From assembly GCA_977006965.1 (NCBI GenBank), contig OZ345356.1, positions 1,240,001 to 1,304,000 of the forward strand: a stretch of DNA of 64,000 nucleotides, given 5' to 3'. The DNA is from Phymatolithon calcareum (lineage: Eukaryota > Rhodophyta > Florideophyceae > Hapalidiales). Positions 40,378 to 50,703 of this stretch are shown in pieces (the stretch's first letter is position 1; each line of letters starts with the position of its first letter). The translations under genes were made by a program, and so were the position numbers. The notes beneath the pieces are model-generated. The model was not told where the DNA came from. It did no database searches and saw only the letters and a program-made list of their open reading frames with translations.

Positions 40378-40696
40378 CCTTCAATTGGGACACATGGTAA
40401 ATGGCTGCAGTAATTTTGATTGATAAGAATTGCACGATGCAGCACTGTAATAACGAGACCACAGCATTTATGATCAATGATCATAATTGCTCTATTGAGC
40501 GCTTTAGTTAGCATATGTACTGGGATTCGCGAACATTATCAAGAAGCTCTATCACTTTAGAGTCGTTACAGTACTACGTCTTGGTCAGACTTAATGGCAG
40601 ACCCAGTGCAGCTGCAAAACCTGTATTACTGCAACGTACATACCTTTACCGTCCTGTTGCAGTTAAAGCAGGTTATACAGTACTGCGCATTGAATA

Positions 40697-41094
40697 CAGT
40701 CAGACCTCGATAAATGGATGGGCAATGTGGAATGGTCCAATATTCTCAAAATCGAGGTTATTCTCAAGTCGAATTTTGAATCATAAGTTTTGGATCACAC
40801 GTGTGCCGAACAGTAGCCATATTCTACTGCACTGTATGCAAATGGCAGGATAAACATGAAAAGTACTTACAGTATTCTATGAGTGAGGATATGCTCCGTG
40901 TACGCTAGACAAAATTATAACAAAATTTAAGGTATGCCCCGTGACCTCGAACATGAAGTAATGCTCCTATCAAATATTCTAGAATCCTTTAATTTTCGTT
41001 AAATTTAGGCGGATACGGTATTCGTGGAGCACTCGATTATGCTGCTAACCGAGGTTATTCTAAAAAAGAGGTTCCATTTATCGAGGTCTGACTG
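40697..41094. mobile_element. Tigger/pogo-type MITE
   Basis: 398 bp bounded by TA on both sides. The termini CAGTCAGACCTCGATAAATG and CATTTATCGAGGTCTGACTG are perfect inverted repeats. The TA target and CAGT...TCGATAA end fit pogo/Tigger elements. No transposase inside. Confidence 0.88.
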
Positions 41095-41099
41095 TATAC

Positions 41100-41582
41100 T
41101 TACACACAAGTCCATCCCTGTCATCTACGTACAGTACGGTGAAAGTCAACTCACGTTCTCGTCAATTTCCACAGTGCCAACGGAGTTGTCATAGTGTCGC
41201 CCGACAGACGCACCGTGTGTCCAGTGGACACACGGCGCGTTTGTCCACCGTTTGTGAGGCAAATTCGCAATGTATTGCTAAATCACATTGTAATGATAGG
41301 ACAGCGTGCCGTCAATGTATCTTATCATACTGCCCTCGGGAGCTCTGGATAAGTACGCCTGATGGAAGCCGGCGCGCCTTGCCCAGATTGGGCAGTCACT
41401 TTCTTTTCTCGTATCATCCCTCCCTCTCTACACTGGCTGCTAGAGCCACATTTGCTTCTTTTGCGGTGCATGATTTCAGAAATACAGTCCTATAATAGGT
41501 TATGAAAAGCCAAGTTGTTGAACTATATCGCTAAACTTACGTTTCAAAAAGTAATACTGTATGTCAGAAAATAGGGCACAAG
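41100..41582. repeat. Dispersed repeat, inverted relative to 25770-26064
   Basis: A diverged reverse complement of the U1-flanking stretch (see 25770-26064). The last 60 bp before U2 (GTATGTCAGAAAATAGGG) also resemble 30893-30935. No gene. Confidence 0.5.
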
Positions 41583-42384
41583 CATTAGTGTGAAGCACGT
41601 TTTCATGTACTGTTCGTAATTTTTAGAAGATTTGGCTAGGAAAGTATAATCTTTCGTTCGGTATAGCATACGTTATTTGGAGGATATATTAACGGGTGAA
41701 AAATGTGTCCCAACTTTAGAAAGTCGGTATCTTTCCAGTGCGTGCACTTTGCAATAGAATAGTTTCGCTTATCTCAGTCAGAATGACGTGCGATTGTATC
41801 AATAGCCTCGGAAATGTCGACTGCTGAAACCTACCGACAGTCATAGGCGGTGGGGAAAGTTTGGATCCGAGACCGTCCTACGTTCTATGTGGTGTTCTTT
41901 TGGGGTTCGCAGCGGGCGTCCTCGCTATTAGGCGTCGTGTATTGAGGGACATCTACTTGACTTCTCGTGTCTTGATTTCATAACACAGCTTCCCACATGG
42001 GGTACTGCCGTATTCGAAATAGTGCTCCATTATGCGGCATGGTAACATGGGAATGGTCCCCTCATGGTAGGATTTTTGTTCTACTGCATCTGAAGCGCTT
42101 CTGTCTAAATACATAAAGGACATGACTATCCGCAGCCTTGTTCTTTAAGGGCCAGATGAGCGAATGCGATTCCCGATAAATTCGTACAATCGTCTATTCA
42201 ATGACGAATTCGAGAATACTAACTTAGAATTCTACTGTCGAATAATTCTTATCAAGAGCACGGCATAGTTGGGACCTCTCAGAGTTCTTGCCCCGGCAAC
42301 AACAGATATAGAGAGTCCATAGAATAAAATTCTAATTACTTCACCATTGGTACCTGAGCTCTTGGCCTATATCTGACACTCTTT

Positions 42385-42400
42385 CCATTATAAAGGAGAA
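42385..42400 (+). promoter_or_regulatory. Candidate TATA-like box of peptide gene copy 2
   Basis: CCATTATAAAGGAG sits about 95 nt before the ATG. The U1 paralogue reads CCATTGTAAACAAG here. It rests on a motif match and position only. Confidence 0.35.
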
Positions 42401-42486
42401 CTACCGGTGTCACTCAGTATCACTTTCAGTATTCACAAGCAACTAAAGGAGCTACGTCTTAAGTCACCCTAAAAACACAAAACAAA

Positions 42487-42726
42487 ATGAAGAGCGCAGC
42501 CGTCTTTGCTTTCTTCGGCCTCGTTGTCGCCGCGTTCTCGGCTTCATTCGACATCTCCACCCTCGAGGGTGCAATGGCCAAGGGTGAGGGTGCCGTCACC
42601 GCCGGTTCCGCCGCAGACTCAACCTCAGGTGTGGCGTCCGCCGGCCTCGACGGCCCAGGTGCCGTGATCGGTGCCGCCACTGTTGGCGCCGCCCTTTCGG
42701 GTGCTATGTCCTCCCCCTCTCTTTAA
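42487..42726 (+). CDS. Small secreted Gly/Ala/Ser-rich peptide, copy 2
   Basis: 79 residues, paralogue of 15998-16237. The signal peptide is MKSAAVFAFFGLVVAAFSAS. Differences from copy 1 are T5A, A14V and S25T. Residues 26-79 are identical, with one silent change. A TATA-like TTATAAAGGAG lies about 95 nt upstream and is altered in copy 1, so this may be the better-expressed copy. AAATAAATG follows the stop. A Cys-free, small-residue-rich secreted product is predicted. Function unknown. Confidence 0.78.
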   Translation: MKSAAVFAFFGLVVAAFSASFDISTLEGAMAKGEGAVTAGSAADSTSGVASAGLDGPGAVIGAATVGAALSGAMSSPSL

Positions 42727-43610
42727 AAATAAATGTGATGGCTTTATTTAGACATACAGTATATCGCTTCTCACCACTCTTTTGTTGTCATGGCCAATTA
42801 TCATTTTCAATCCTGTCGTCAAGGTGGTATCTTTTGATTGTAAGACTAGCTGAAATACACGAAGGGCGCTAATATAAATCGAAGTCGTAGGACTTACAAT
42901 GAGAGTGGATATTGGCTGCACACCATGAAATGGATTCATCTAAAGTTTCTTTGTCCTCAACACAGCACTGCAGAAGCTTATGGTCGCATGCCGCGGCTTA
43001 TCAGGGTGCCAAGGTGACTTTCAATCCTTGGACTGTGCTGTGCACCCTCACTTCGTCAAGAAACAAGAGCTGTGCTCAGAAGAAGAGCGTCAAGAGCTGC
43101 GTTCACTTGTATTTAATGAGAGTGAAGGTTAAGCGTGTGCCAGACGCGTAGATGAATCCTGCCTGGTTGTTTCCAAAGTGGTACCATGTCATAACAAATA
43201 CTTTCTAGGAAACGGATCAAGATAGAGCACTGCAGAACAGTTAGAACCGCCTGAAAAAAGGACCGAACGGGCCGCAAAGCAAGAAAGCCCAGTATTTCGG
43301 TGCCGACGGTTCGCCGGCGCCGGCGTAAGTGCCCTAGCCAGCGAGGCTCGCGAATGCGCGCGTTTTGGCGGCAGCTAAGCTGAAATTGCGAGTCGTGATC
43401 GCGAACGCGCCTGCAGTGTTGCGCTACAAAAACGGTAGATTTCTTGGCGACTTCAATGCCCTCGAACCTGCTATGACGTAGACAACTGGGCCAAAGGGAT
43501 TAGCCCCCTGATCACGAAGTACAAGTGTGAAGGGACAGTTGGGGGCATATGAAGGACATCATCACAGAACCGCCGTCCCAAAAATTGAAAAATGCCGAAA
43601 ATTGCACTGG
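42727..43610. other. Non-coding part of U2, including a GC-rich motif copy
   Basis: Counterpart of 16238-17121. The GC-rich GGACCGAACGGGCC motif lies at about 43260. No supported gene. Confidence 0.45.
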
Positions 43611-43906
43611 ATGGATGGATTCCTGTTTTATTGAAGCTCCCCTTAGTAATTATCATTGCACCTGAGAGACTTTTCGTTGCGCTACAATCCTTCGCTTACG
43701 TTTTCATTTTGATTTCAGACATTTTCTTTGGACGGTATCAACTGCCATTTCCAGCATCTCTTTATATCGGAAAGTCGTTGCTTGGGCATTAAGTTTGAGA
43801 TAACAGTGAGAGCTTCATCGAGTTCGGAATCTTCGTTTCTTGCTTGTTCTTGCCAGGGATATGGAAAGCGGTGAAATAACCAGTGCGTGCAAAGAAGCCT
43901 GTGCTT
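43611..43906 (-). mobile_element. RTE-like LINE (group F) 3' fragment, U2 copy
   Basis: Orthologous to 17122-17417, with the same AAAATTGCACTGG direct repeat (43598-43610 and 43907-43919). The minus-strand ORF still reads NEDSELDEALTVISNLMPKQ. Confidence 0.88.
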
Positions 43907-44399
43907 AAAATTGCACTGGCAAATGAAACAGAAGACAATCATAAGTGATGCGTAAAGCCGATCCCCCGAGGGGCTGCTGTAACAGAGACAGCAAGGCGAC
44001 CGCCAACTAATGCGTGAACTGCTTAACAAAATAAACAGCCGTACTGGTAGAAGCAGTGCAGAAGTTTTCGCGACAATCAATTGATGCTACGCTGCGCGGA
44101 TCAAGCAGCCGAGAAGTGACCGCGGCGCCGGAAGTATTGACGACCTGTAGCACAGAGTAAGAACTCCGTATCAAGAGAAGACCTAGAACACCGAGCAAGA
44201 TCTCGGTTTCAAGATAAGTGGTTTTACTGCGCCCGCAAAAATCGTCTATAGTGACGATGCCAACACCCTTGGTCGATAGGGCCCGAAACGAGTACTGCGC
44301 TGCGTGCCTTGCGCGGTTACGATATGCTAACGGATAAGCTGTCAAACGAGCTCAGTGTATGGATCAACGAGCAGCTAAATGAGCCACAAGAGAACGCAA

Positions 44400-44790
44400 T
44401 GACAATTTCGTAGCCGGGGTCGCCCGCGGCGAACTTTTCAGATCCTAAGCATTTCCGTCCCCCTTCCTTGCGGTGCGCTTTCGTGAGCTACAAGAAGGTA
44501 GGTAGCAATCGAGGAAGCCTTGCCAATGTCTTCGGAAGTCTGTGGGGCTTTCAAATAAACTTCAATCGCAAAAAACTACAGTATAGCTCTATGACAGCGA
44601 CTGCTTGAACCGGACCTCTGTCAGTGAAAGATTCGCCATATGCTCTCTAGCTCTGGTTCCAAATTTTACTGCCATACTTCTTGTAGACACCTGAAGAAAA
44701 TCTACGACAGTGTATTGCAGCGCGAGCTTCCGGTGTTTCAGATTCTGTAAAGAAAAGAGTCCAACATTCTGGTCATCCACGTGTGCTCGG
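44400..44790. mobile_element. LINE group A-like tail (+) and C-terminal fragment (-), U2
   Basis: 44400-44572 is a plus-strand 3' tail (GGGGCTTTCAAATAAACTTC). 44589-44780 on the minus strand encodes LKHRKLALQY and FGTRAREHM, a group A C-terminus. Both are also in U1 (17930-18270). Confidence 0.7.
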
Positions 44791-45136
44791 GAATCGCGGA
44801 ACCACCGCAGTTGCTTCGGTTAGAATCGTCTAATGACGAGCGGCAGGAAGAGAAAAAAGCGTGCTTACAGGATTAACGCCTTGCCGTAATCTAAGTAGAG
44901 GAAAAATTAAAAGCACTGCTTGCTAGCCCCATAGGGGTATAAGCATTCATTACAATAAGTTAGAATACTGTTGAAGTTCGGTAACTAATGCTTCCAAAGG
45001 TGCACCGTTTTCGGGTGTTAGAAGCCATGGCTTCTAACACTCGAAATGGACTATCATTCTAGCACTTTAACAAAAAGATTTAAAGAATATATTCAAAAAA
45101 GTAAAATGTCCAATTCGGTTCCAGATTTGTCCAGTA

Positions 45137-45403
45137 ATGGATATGGAGCACGAAAGGCTAACTAAGAATCCATGTAACAGCCGTGACGGAATGGCCTTCA
45201 AAATACTGTACGGAATTCGAAAACCCATCAAATCCGCTATTTGCTTCCTAGAAAAGAAACTGGTGTCAATGGCTTCGGAACCTTCCGATCTATCGATTGC
45301 CACCTTCATCTTAGAGGTGATCAGTTGCTCACTGCTGCAAGAGTACGCAAGAAAAAGGGGCGATTTAGGTGCAAAATATGATACCTATCGTATAGGGCAA
45401 TGA
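45137..45403 (+). CDS. Hypothetical 88-residue ORF, copy 2
   Basis: Paralogue of 22336-22602, of the same length. The three replacement differences include D to A and L to I. No domain recognised. Coding status is doubtful, because silent and replacement changes are about equal. Confidence 0.3.
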   Translation: MDMEHERLTKNPCNSRDGMAFKILYGIRKPIKSAICFLEKKLVSMASEPSDLSIATFILEVISCSLLQEYARKRGDLGAKYDTYRIGQ

Positions 45404-45411
45404 AAAGCACT

Positions 45412-45543
45412 TCGCTTTTGGCCATGAAGTTACCCAGCGGCTAAAACCGCACGCACGCTGGCCAAAAACTCGCGCCATTCGAACTCCGGACCTACAGTTA
45501 GAATCTGTACTATAACCGCTATCCTATGCACTGGGCCTCGGCG
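45412..45543 (-). repeat. Degenerate tRNA-like sequence, U2
   Basis: The same tRNA-like arrangement as 22610-22742, with A-box-like GATAGCGGTTATAG and B-box-like GGAGTTCGAATGG on the minus strand. Confidence 0.45.
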
Positions 45544-45927
45544 CTAGCAGGATCGTAGCGAAATAGAAATTTGGCGCAATCCCGTATTCCCGTTTCCCGG
45601 CTGTTACATGGATTCTTTGTTAATTTAATTTGAACGATTTTTATTCGAGGAATCAATGCGTGGAATAGATACGATCCTAATTAGTTGAAAATATTTACAA
45701 TAATTTTCCATGTATCGAAGTTCACAGCAGCACATCAGCGCACACCCCTTCTAACTGTAACCGTTCTAACAGAAGCACCTGCAGAACTGAAATCGGTGTG
45801 TCTTTCCCGACCGAAAATCGACCTAAAAATGTCTAAATTTAAAGGTCGCTTGAGACTGAAATCCGTAATTTTTCGCTTGTTTTTAGCTGTGCGTTTCACT
45901 GAAAGTATGGGTACATAATGTTCGATC

Positions 45928-46284
45928 CAGGGGAATGTCAAGGGGGGAGAAACGCAAACTCGGTGTCATACCTCTTTTGTAGCAAACATTCTAAAAAAAC
46001 GAGGCGCGCGTTGTGCATAGCGAATTATGAGGATTTCGCTGTATCAAAAATTGTCGACAAAGCTTCGCCCCCAGCCTTAATTCTAGTAATTTCTTACCAA
46101 TAAAAGAGAGATGACGCTACATTAGAAACTCCTAATGTTCCCAAGATTTTCTTTTATTTCTCTGGTATTTTTATGATGCGATCTTCGCCCTTATGTTTCC
46201 GTTTCATACGGGCTCGACATGTGCTCGTGTATGAAAAATGTTACGTCACAGGGTCTGCGTTTCTCCCCCCTTAATATTCCCCTG
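45928..46284. mobile_element. hAT-type MITE, complete copy in U2
   Basis: 357 bp with termini CAGGGGAATGTCAAGGGGGG and an inverse ending ATTCCCCTG. It is flanked by the perfect 8-bp repeat GTTCGATC (45920-45927 and 46285-46292). The length equals the pair at 29066 and 29517, but the interior is much diverged. An 8-bp TSD plus CAGGG ends supports hAT. Confidence 0.92.
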
Positions 46285-46798
46285 GTTCGATCCAACTGCT
46301 CAAACGATTTTAACACTTTTCTACATTCATGCTATGATAAGCCCCCCGGATTGAAATCCCTGTGCAACTGCAACTCGACTACCTGTCCCGAAGCGTTGAA
46401 GATAGAAGGGGTGTTCTGTATCATTGTTATCAAAGCGCAATAGTTCGTTTTGATGTGCCCAGTACCACCTTGGCTGAGTAAGTTGGCAACCCATACTTTA
46501 CCTGATCTCACAGCAGCTAATTCGGTGACGGTGATCCACGTATTGATCCTGCTTTGCTTTCCAAAGCCTAGCACCCGAGCAAGAGAAATAACTGTACTTT
46601 ACAATCTTCGAAGAGGAGCCGGAAAGCGCAGATTATTGCATTTATGCCAAAAAGGATCAGTGAAACACAGCATTATGGTTTGCATTCTCTATTCCCTAGC
46701 CTTTTTCCCAAAATGTAAGTGGCCACTCCTCGCGCAGTCCAAGGACAATGGTATGTTCGTGTGTTTGCTTCCAACTAGTTGGAACGGAGCAGATGGAC

Positions 46799-47094
46799 TG
46801 TCCGTTTTTGACAAGTGCTTACATGAGCTTACAGCCACCGACCCTGTGAGTCGGCGGCCCCTGTGGTACAAAGTCGTACATCCCTCGCATCTGCCCTCTT
46901 GGGCAGAATGAATAACGATCAATAAACTTCCTTTGTTGTATCGTAAACGCTCGGGTCTCCACCCAGCCCATTCTCACTCCGACAAGCCTCCGCCTGTCGC
47001 ACGCACACCACACACCGTCTGCCATGCGACCAGCCAGCCGTGTGATTGTACACACGGCGGATCGCACGAGGCACAGAGAAGGCCTTTGACGACA
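46799..47094. mobile_element. Solo LTR
   Basis: A 296-bp insertion absent from U1. It starts TGTCCG and ends GACGACA (TG...CA), flanked by TGGAC and TGGAA (5 bp, one mismatch). It contains an AATAAA signal near 46920 and an internal inverted repeat CCGTGTGATTGTACACACGG. No internal retroviral genes are nearby, so it is probably a solo LTR left by recombination. Confidence 0.75.
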
Positions 47095-47148
47095 TGGAAA
47101 TTCATTGTTGAACGTTAATTCATCTCTGTCCAATATTTTACGGTCCCC

Positions 47149-48894
47149 CTAGTGCCTATTTTACGGAAATTTTCCCTCAATTGAGGGAAGAGATTCATTT
47201 AATTTTATGCTCATGAAAGTTACTCGCTATTAAGCGCATCAACAGCGCCGAGGTCATAGATGTCTTCAGCATGCTTTGTGAAGCAGTTCCTAACAGTAGA
47301 AATGTCGCAAATGTATATTGCGGCACTATCAAGCGTATCACATTGTGAGAACACTATGGTCGAGGTCTTGCATTTTCAAACTCTGCAGTTGTTTTGCACA
47401 ACAAAATTTGTCATCATGACCTCTGAAAGTAACCTTTTACTTTTCTCAGGGGTAACGTGGCTTCCAACACTGCTCTCGAATGCAAATGCACGCTCTGGCG
47501 CAACTGAACGTCGACAAGTAATGTGCGTGTCAAATGCTATCGATGAGTTGCTCTTCCGGCACTTCACAAAACCTTCACTGCGTTATGTGCTGCTGACACT
47601 CTGCATGGTCACCAGAGAATAACAACTAGCTAACAACCTAGAAATTCGCCAGAAGAGTTAGATGGCCCCTATGAACTAGTTGAATGTCTGCAGAGTCAGT
47701 ACTCACTAAGTAGGAATCCACACATGCAATGCGCCTTATACCGGCATACGCGGCCATGAGGCAGCACAGAACTACCATTCCGTAGGCCATCTCGCCTTCA
47801 AAATCTCTTTGACACAGTGTGCTTTCTGTGGTCATTCGTGGGATTGACATAATCTTGACCGAGGTGACCAGCGGTACTGCGCAGAGTATTTGTCGCCTAA
47901 TTCACTTGATTTCACTCTGCATGAAATCAACCGGAGGTATTCTGCCACCGGCATCACTGTTTCGGAAGAAGAAGGGCCGGAGAGATACTTCTTCGGCCTG
48001 GTAGACCTCCAGAAAGCGCTCTCAGCGCCGAACTCAACTCTTGCCATGAGGACGAGTCTCCGTCACTGTAGTCTCTTTTCCACCCTTCTTCTCAGGTTAG
48101 CGGGCGTCCAAGCAGCAAGTTTTCGAGGATAACTTGGAGAAACATCGTCACCACGCAATCGTACTTCGAATGAAGTCCAATACCACAATTCTCGGATAAG
48201 AAGTCTCTGTTTAGAGTGCGAATTCTCACAACTGAGAGTAAAATCGTCTCTAAAACGGACATAGAACTTCCGCTTGTACATTGGGACCCAATGAGCGCAC
48301 GTATTCGGCTCGCGGTCGGGCGTGATGACATCAAGTTCCCGGTGCGATGTTTGGTCTCAAGGGCCCTGTAAGACTTAGGCAAGAGTGCTCGGAAGAGGGC
48401 GTTTAGAGCTTCTGAATGTTTATCAAAGCTTGTATGTCCTTCTGAGGAGCATGTGATCTCGACTGTAGACGATAAACAGGCGTTTCGCGATGAATATTGG
48501 CAAGGATGATCACTGTAAGCATGCCTAAGCTATACCGCGCTTTTGCCGGTGTTGGCTCGGTTCAAGCTGTTCAGCGTCTGTAATGTCAACGACAGCGTTC
48601 TATGCCTTGACGTTGACGATGTGGACTGTCTTAAACTTAGTCTTCGTCAATGGATGACGAATCAGAACCCATTTCATGCGCTACTGTAATAATCGCAATT
48701 GGTCCGTGTGTAATCCCTGAGAGTGTAAGTGTCCCTCCTTACGCTCATGCAGCATTGCGTGTCTACACCTGGCTCAGAAGATGAGCCAGGCTTTATGAAT
48801 ATGGCGTCAGCGATCTGTTTCGAATTTGCTTTATGGATTTTTTTGAGCTTTCAAATCGCTCCTCAATTGAGGGGGTTCGTAAAATAGACACTAG
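47149..48894 (-). mobile_element. Internally deleted piggyBac-type transposon, copy 2
   Basis: The ends are CTAGTGCCTATTTTAC and GTAAAATAGACACTAG, with inner CCTCAATTGAGG copies. It is absent from U1 at the matching site, so it was inserted after the duplication. Confidence 0.88.
47230..48400 (-). pseudogene. piggyBac-like transposase remnant, copy 2
   Basis: Minus strand, several frames. 48382-48063 includes LSENCGIGLHSKYDC and VVTMFLQVILENLL, matching the N-terminal block of copy 1. 48047-47832 reads ARVEFGAESAFWRSTRPKKY and VAEYLRLI, the next piggyBac block. 47850-47640 resembles the region before the C-terminus. 47420-47230 is the degraded cysteine cluster. The catalytic core is missing, with breakpoints unlike copy 1, so the two deletions are independent. 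Confidence 0.75.
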
Positions 48895-49128
48895 AATACA
48901 GTAGTAAAAACCAAGTGATTCATATAATACCTGCGAAACGGCTGTAAGGCACAAACCTGTCCATCTGCGACAAGTCCACGCTCCACACTTCCGTGCTTCT
49001 CCTCTCTTGCATTTTATATGTAAGGCGTACAAGAATTGATTGCATGCTCTTGTCTCCACCGCTACCCCGCTCCGCAGTACTTCAGCGATTTTAGCAGCGC
49101 GGCCAGGGTACACTTGATTCCTTATACC

Positions 49129-49815
49129 ATGGCGCTCTCTCGCACTTGCCGCCAATCTCTTCTTTTCGTCCTTCTCTTAAGCCTCGCATCCGCCGATGTT
49201 ACCTTCAGCGATCTTCCTGGCATCTACAAGCTTCGAAAGGGCAATATCGACTTATGCACCCAGAGGACAACCGTGGAAATTCTCAGTCAGGCGAGGACAA
49301 TTTCCACAGAGCAAATGCTGTTCAACGGTGCCACATGCGACAGCATTGATTTTTCAATGAGCGAATTGATCGGTGACCCTAATTGGACAAGTGAACAAAA
49401 AGCCTCAGTAGGTAACATCATCAGCGGCGAAGGTTCTATTTTTTGTGATCCAACTTTCTTGAGAGTTTCCATCCAATTCATAAGTCCCAGGAATAGCACC
49501 GAGTTCGTCTTGCCAAATTACGTCACCCCGTACGAGATTCTTCCCGGCGAACAGTACCTTTTCCTTACCATTATAGGTGAAAGTGCATGTGTTTATCAAC
49601 GCACCACTGTGCCTACACGTTCAGATCCAGGTACGACAACTACTGGTACCGGAACAGACCCGCCTACGGGAAAGAAGAAGCGTGGAGTGAACAAATGGGC
49701 CTGGCTCGTTCCGGTCTTGATTGTTGCAGCTTTACTTGTTGCAGCGGCCGTCTACTTCTACAACAATAAGAGAAACAAAGAAGCAGCCCCAGCCCCAGAA
49801 CCAGAGCCTGTATAA
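49129..49815 (+). CDS. Single-pass membrane protein with secreted-type N-terminus, intact copy
   Basis: 228 residues. I chose the ATG at 49129 (TATACCATGGCG) over the upstream in-frame ATG at 49036, because it begins a clean signal peptide (MALSRTCRQSLLFVLLLSLA, cleavage near SA-DV). The ectodomain (about 23-165) has four Cys, an NWT sequon and an NST sequon. A Thr/Gly/Pro linker and KKKRGVNK follow, then the membrane segment WAWLVPVLIVAALLVAAAVY (about 192-211) and a short tail NNKRNKEAAPAPEPEPV. The topology is type I, outside to inside. No known domain is recognised. Two broken paralogues in the window suggest a multicopy surface-protein family. Function unknown. Confidence 0.8.
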   Translation: MALSRTCRQSLLFVLLLSLASADVTFSDLPGIYKLRKGNIDLCTQRTTVEILSQARTISTEQMLFNGATCDSIDFSMSELIGDPNWTSEQKASVGNIISGEGSIFCDPTFLRVSIQFISPRNSTEFVLPNYVTPYEILPGEQYLFLTIIGESACVYQRTTVPTRSDPGTTTTGTGTDPPTGKKKRGVNKWAWLVPVLIVAALLVAAAVYFYNNKRNKEAAPAPEPEPV

Positions 49816-49923
49816 TCCACATCCACCGTATAGTCGATGAGAGTAGCAATTTGTGTGAAGAAAAAACGAAATAAATTTTTTGATGCGACCCATTGAATTC
49901 TCAGTGTACCATACGCGTCGAGC

Positions 49924-50235
49924 TCAAAAAAGCGAAGCACAGGCTTCTTTGCACGCACTGGTTATTTCACCGTTTCCCATATCCTTGGCAAGAACAATCA
50001 AGAAACGAAGATTCCGAACTCGATGAAGCTCTCACAGTTATCTCAAACTTAATGCCCAAGCAACGACTTTCCGATATTCAAAAAGAGACGCTGGAAATGG
50101 CAGTTGATACCGTCCAAAGAAAACGTCCGAAATCAAAATGAAAACGTAAGCGAAGGATTGTAGCGCAACGAAAAGTCTCTCAGGTGCAATGATAATTGAC
50201 TAAGGGAGCTTCAATAAAACAGAAATCCATCCATC
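49924..50235 (+). mobile_element. RTE-like LINE (group F) 3' fragment, U2-specific
   Basis: Flanked by CATACGCGTCGAGC (49910-49923 and 50236-50249). It encodes LFHRFPYPWQEQ, NEDSELDEALTVISNLMPKQ and a stop after QRKRPKSK, then TTCAATAAAACAGAAATCC followed by CATCCATC. U1 has the empty site at about 24882-24892. Confidence 0.93.
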
Positions 50236-50703
50236 CATACGCGTCGAGCACTCCGCCTGCACTGGAACGTTGCTCTGCAAGTTATGCGACTGGTGTGCTT
50301 GTTGTACTGGTCGTGCAATGGGTCGCAAATGTGACGCAGCGAATCGGTGCAGTGGAGCATGCGGGCATTCGTGTGTACCACTTGCACTTCGTGGCATTCA
50401 GAACAGATTACTCTTCTAGGTGTACACGCACGGTTATCTGAGCTCCTCAAAGCCCTGGCCCATCAAACCACATGTGCAGCGGTTGGCACCGTTTTTTGAG
50501 ATGCTGTGATATGTGCAGTGTGTGGCGATCCGCTGGGATAGCGCTAAGCTCCTCCATCGCATGGTTGCCTTTTGTCAAGGAGCCTCCTCACCTCGACTTC
50601 AATATGACCCCTCATCAGGCTTCTGTTAAACTTTCCTGTGAAAGTTTCCGACGCGCTCTAGGGCTTCGATGGTCGAGCGAACCAGTGCTGGCTTTTGGGG
50701 ACA

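Larger units (their letters stand above)
36650..40510. repeat. Duplicated unit U3, diverged third copy
   Basis: It matches the second half of U1 and U2 (from ACACCCCTTCTAACTG onward) with many more differences than U1 has to U2. It lacks the hAT MITE and carries its own insertions (37499, 38658, 39936, 40224). Its membrane-protein gene is broken. Confidence 0.9.
41583..50703. repeat. Duplicated unit U2 (direct copy of U1)
   Basis: Homologous to 15094-18477 plus 22158-25343. It preserves the empty target site of the LINE A insertion at 44957-44967. It gained the solo LTR (46799-47094), the piggyBac derivative (47149-48894) and the group F insertion (49924-50235). It holds the only intact membrane-protein gene. 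Confidence 0.95.

Noticed and set aside
49036-49128. 31-residue N-terminal extension of the membrane protein
   Set aside because: It would put a polar leader before a perfect signal peptide. The ATG at 49129 has the better context and is shared by all copies.
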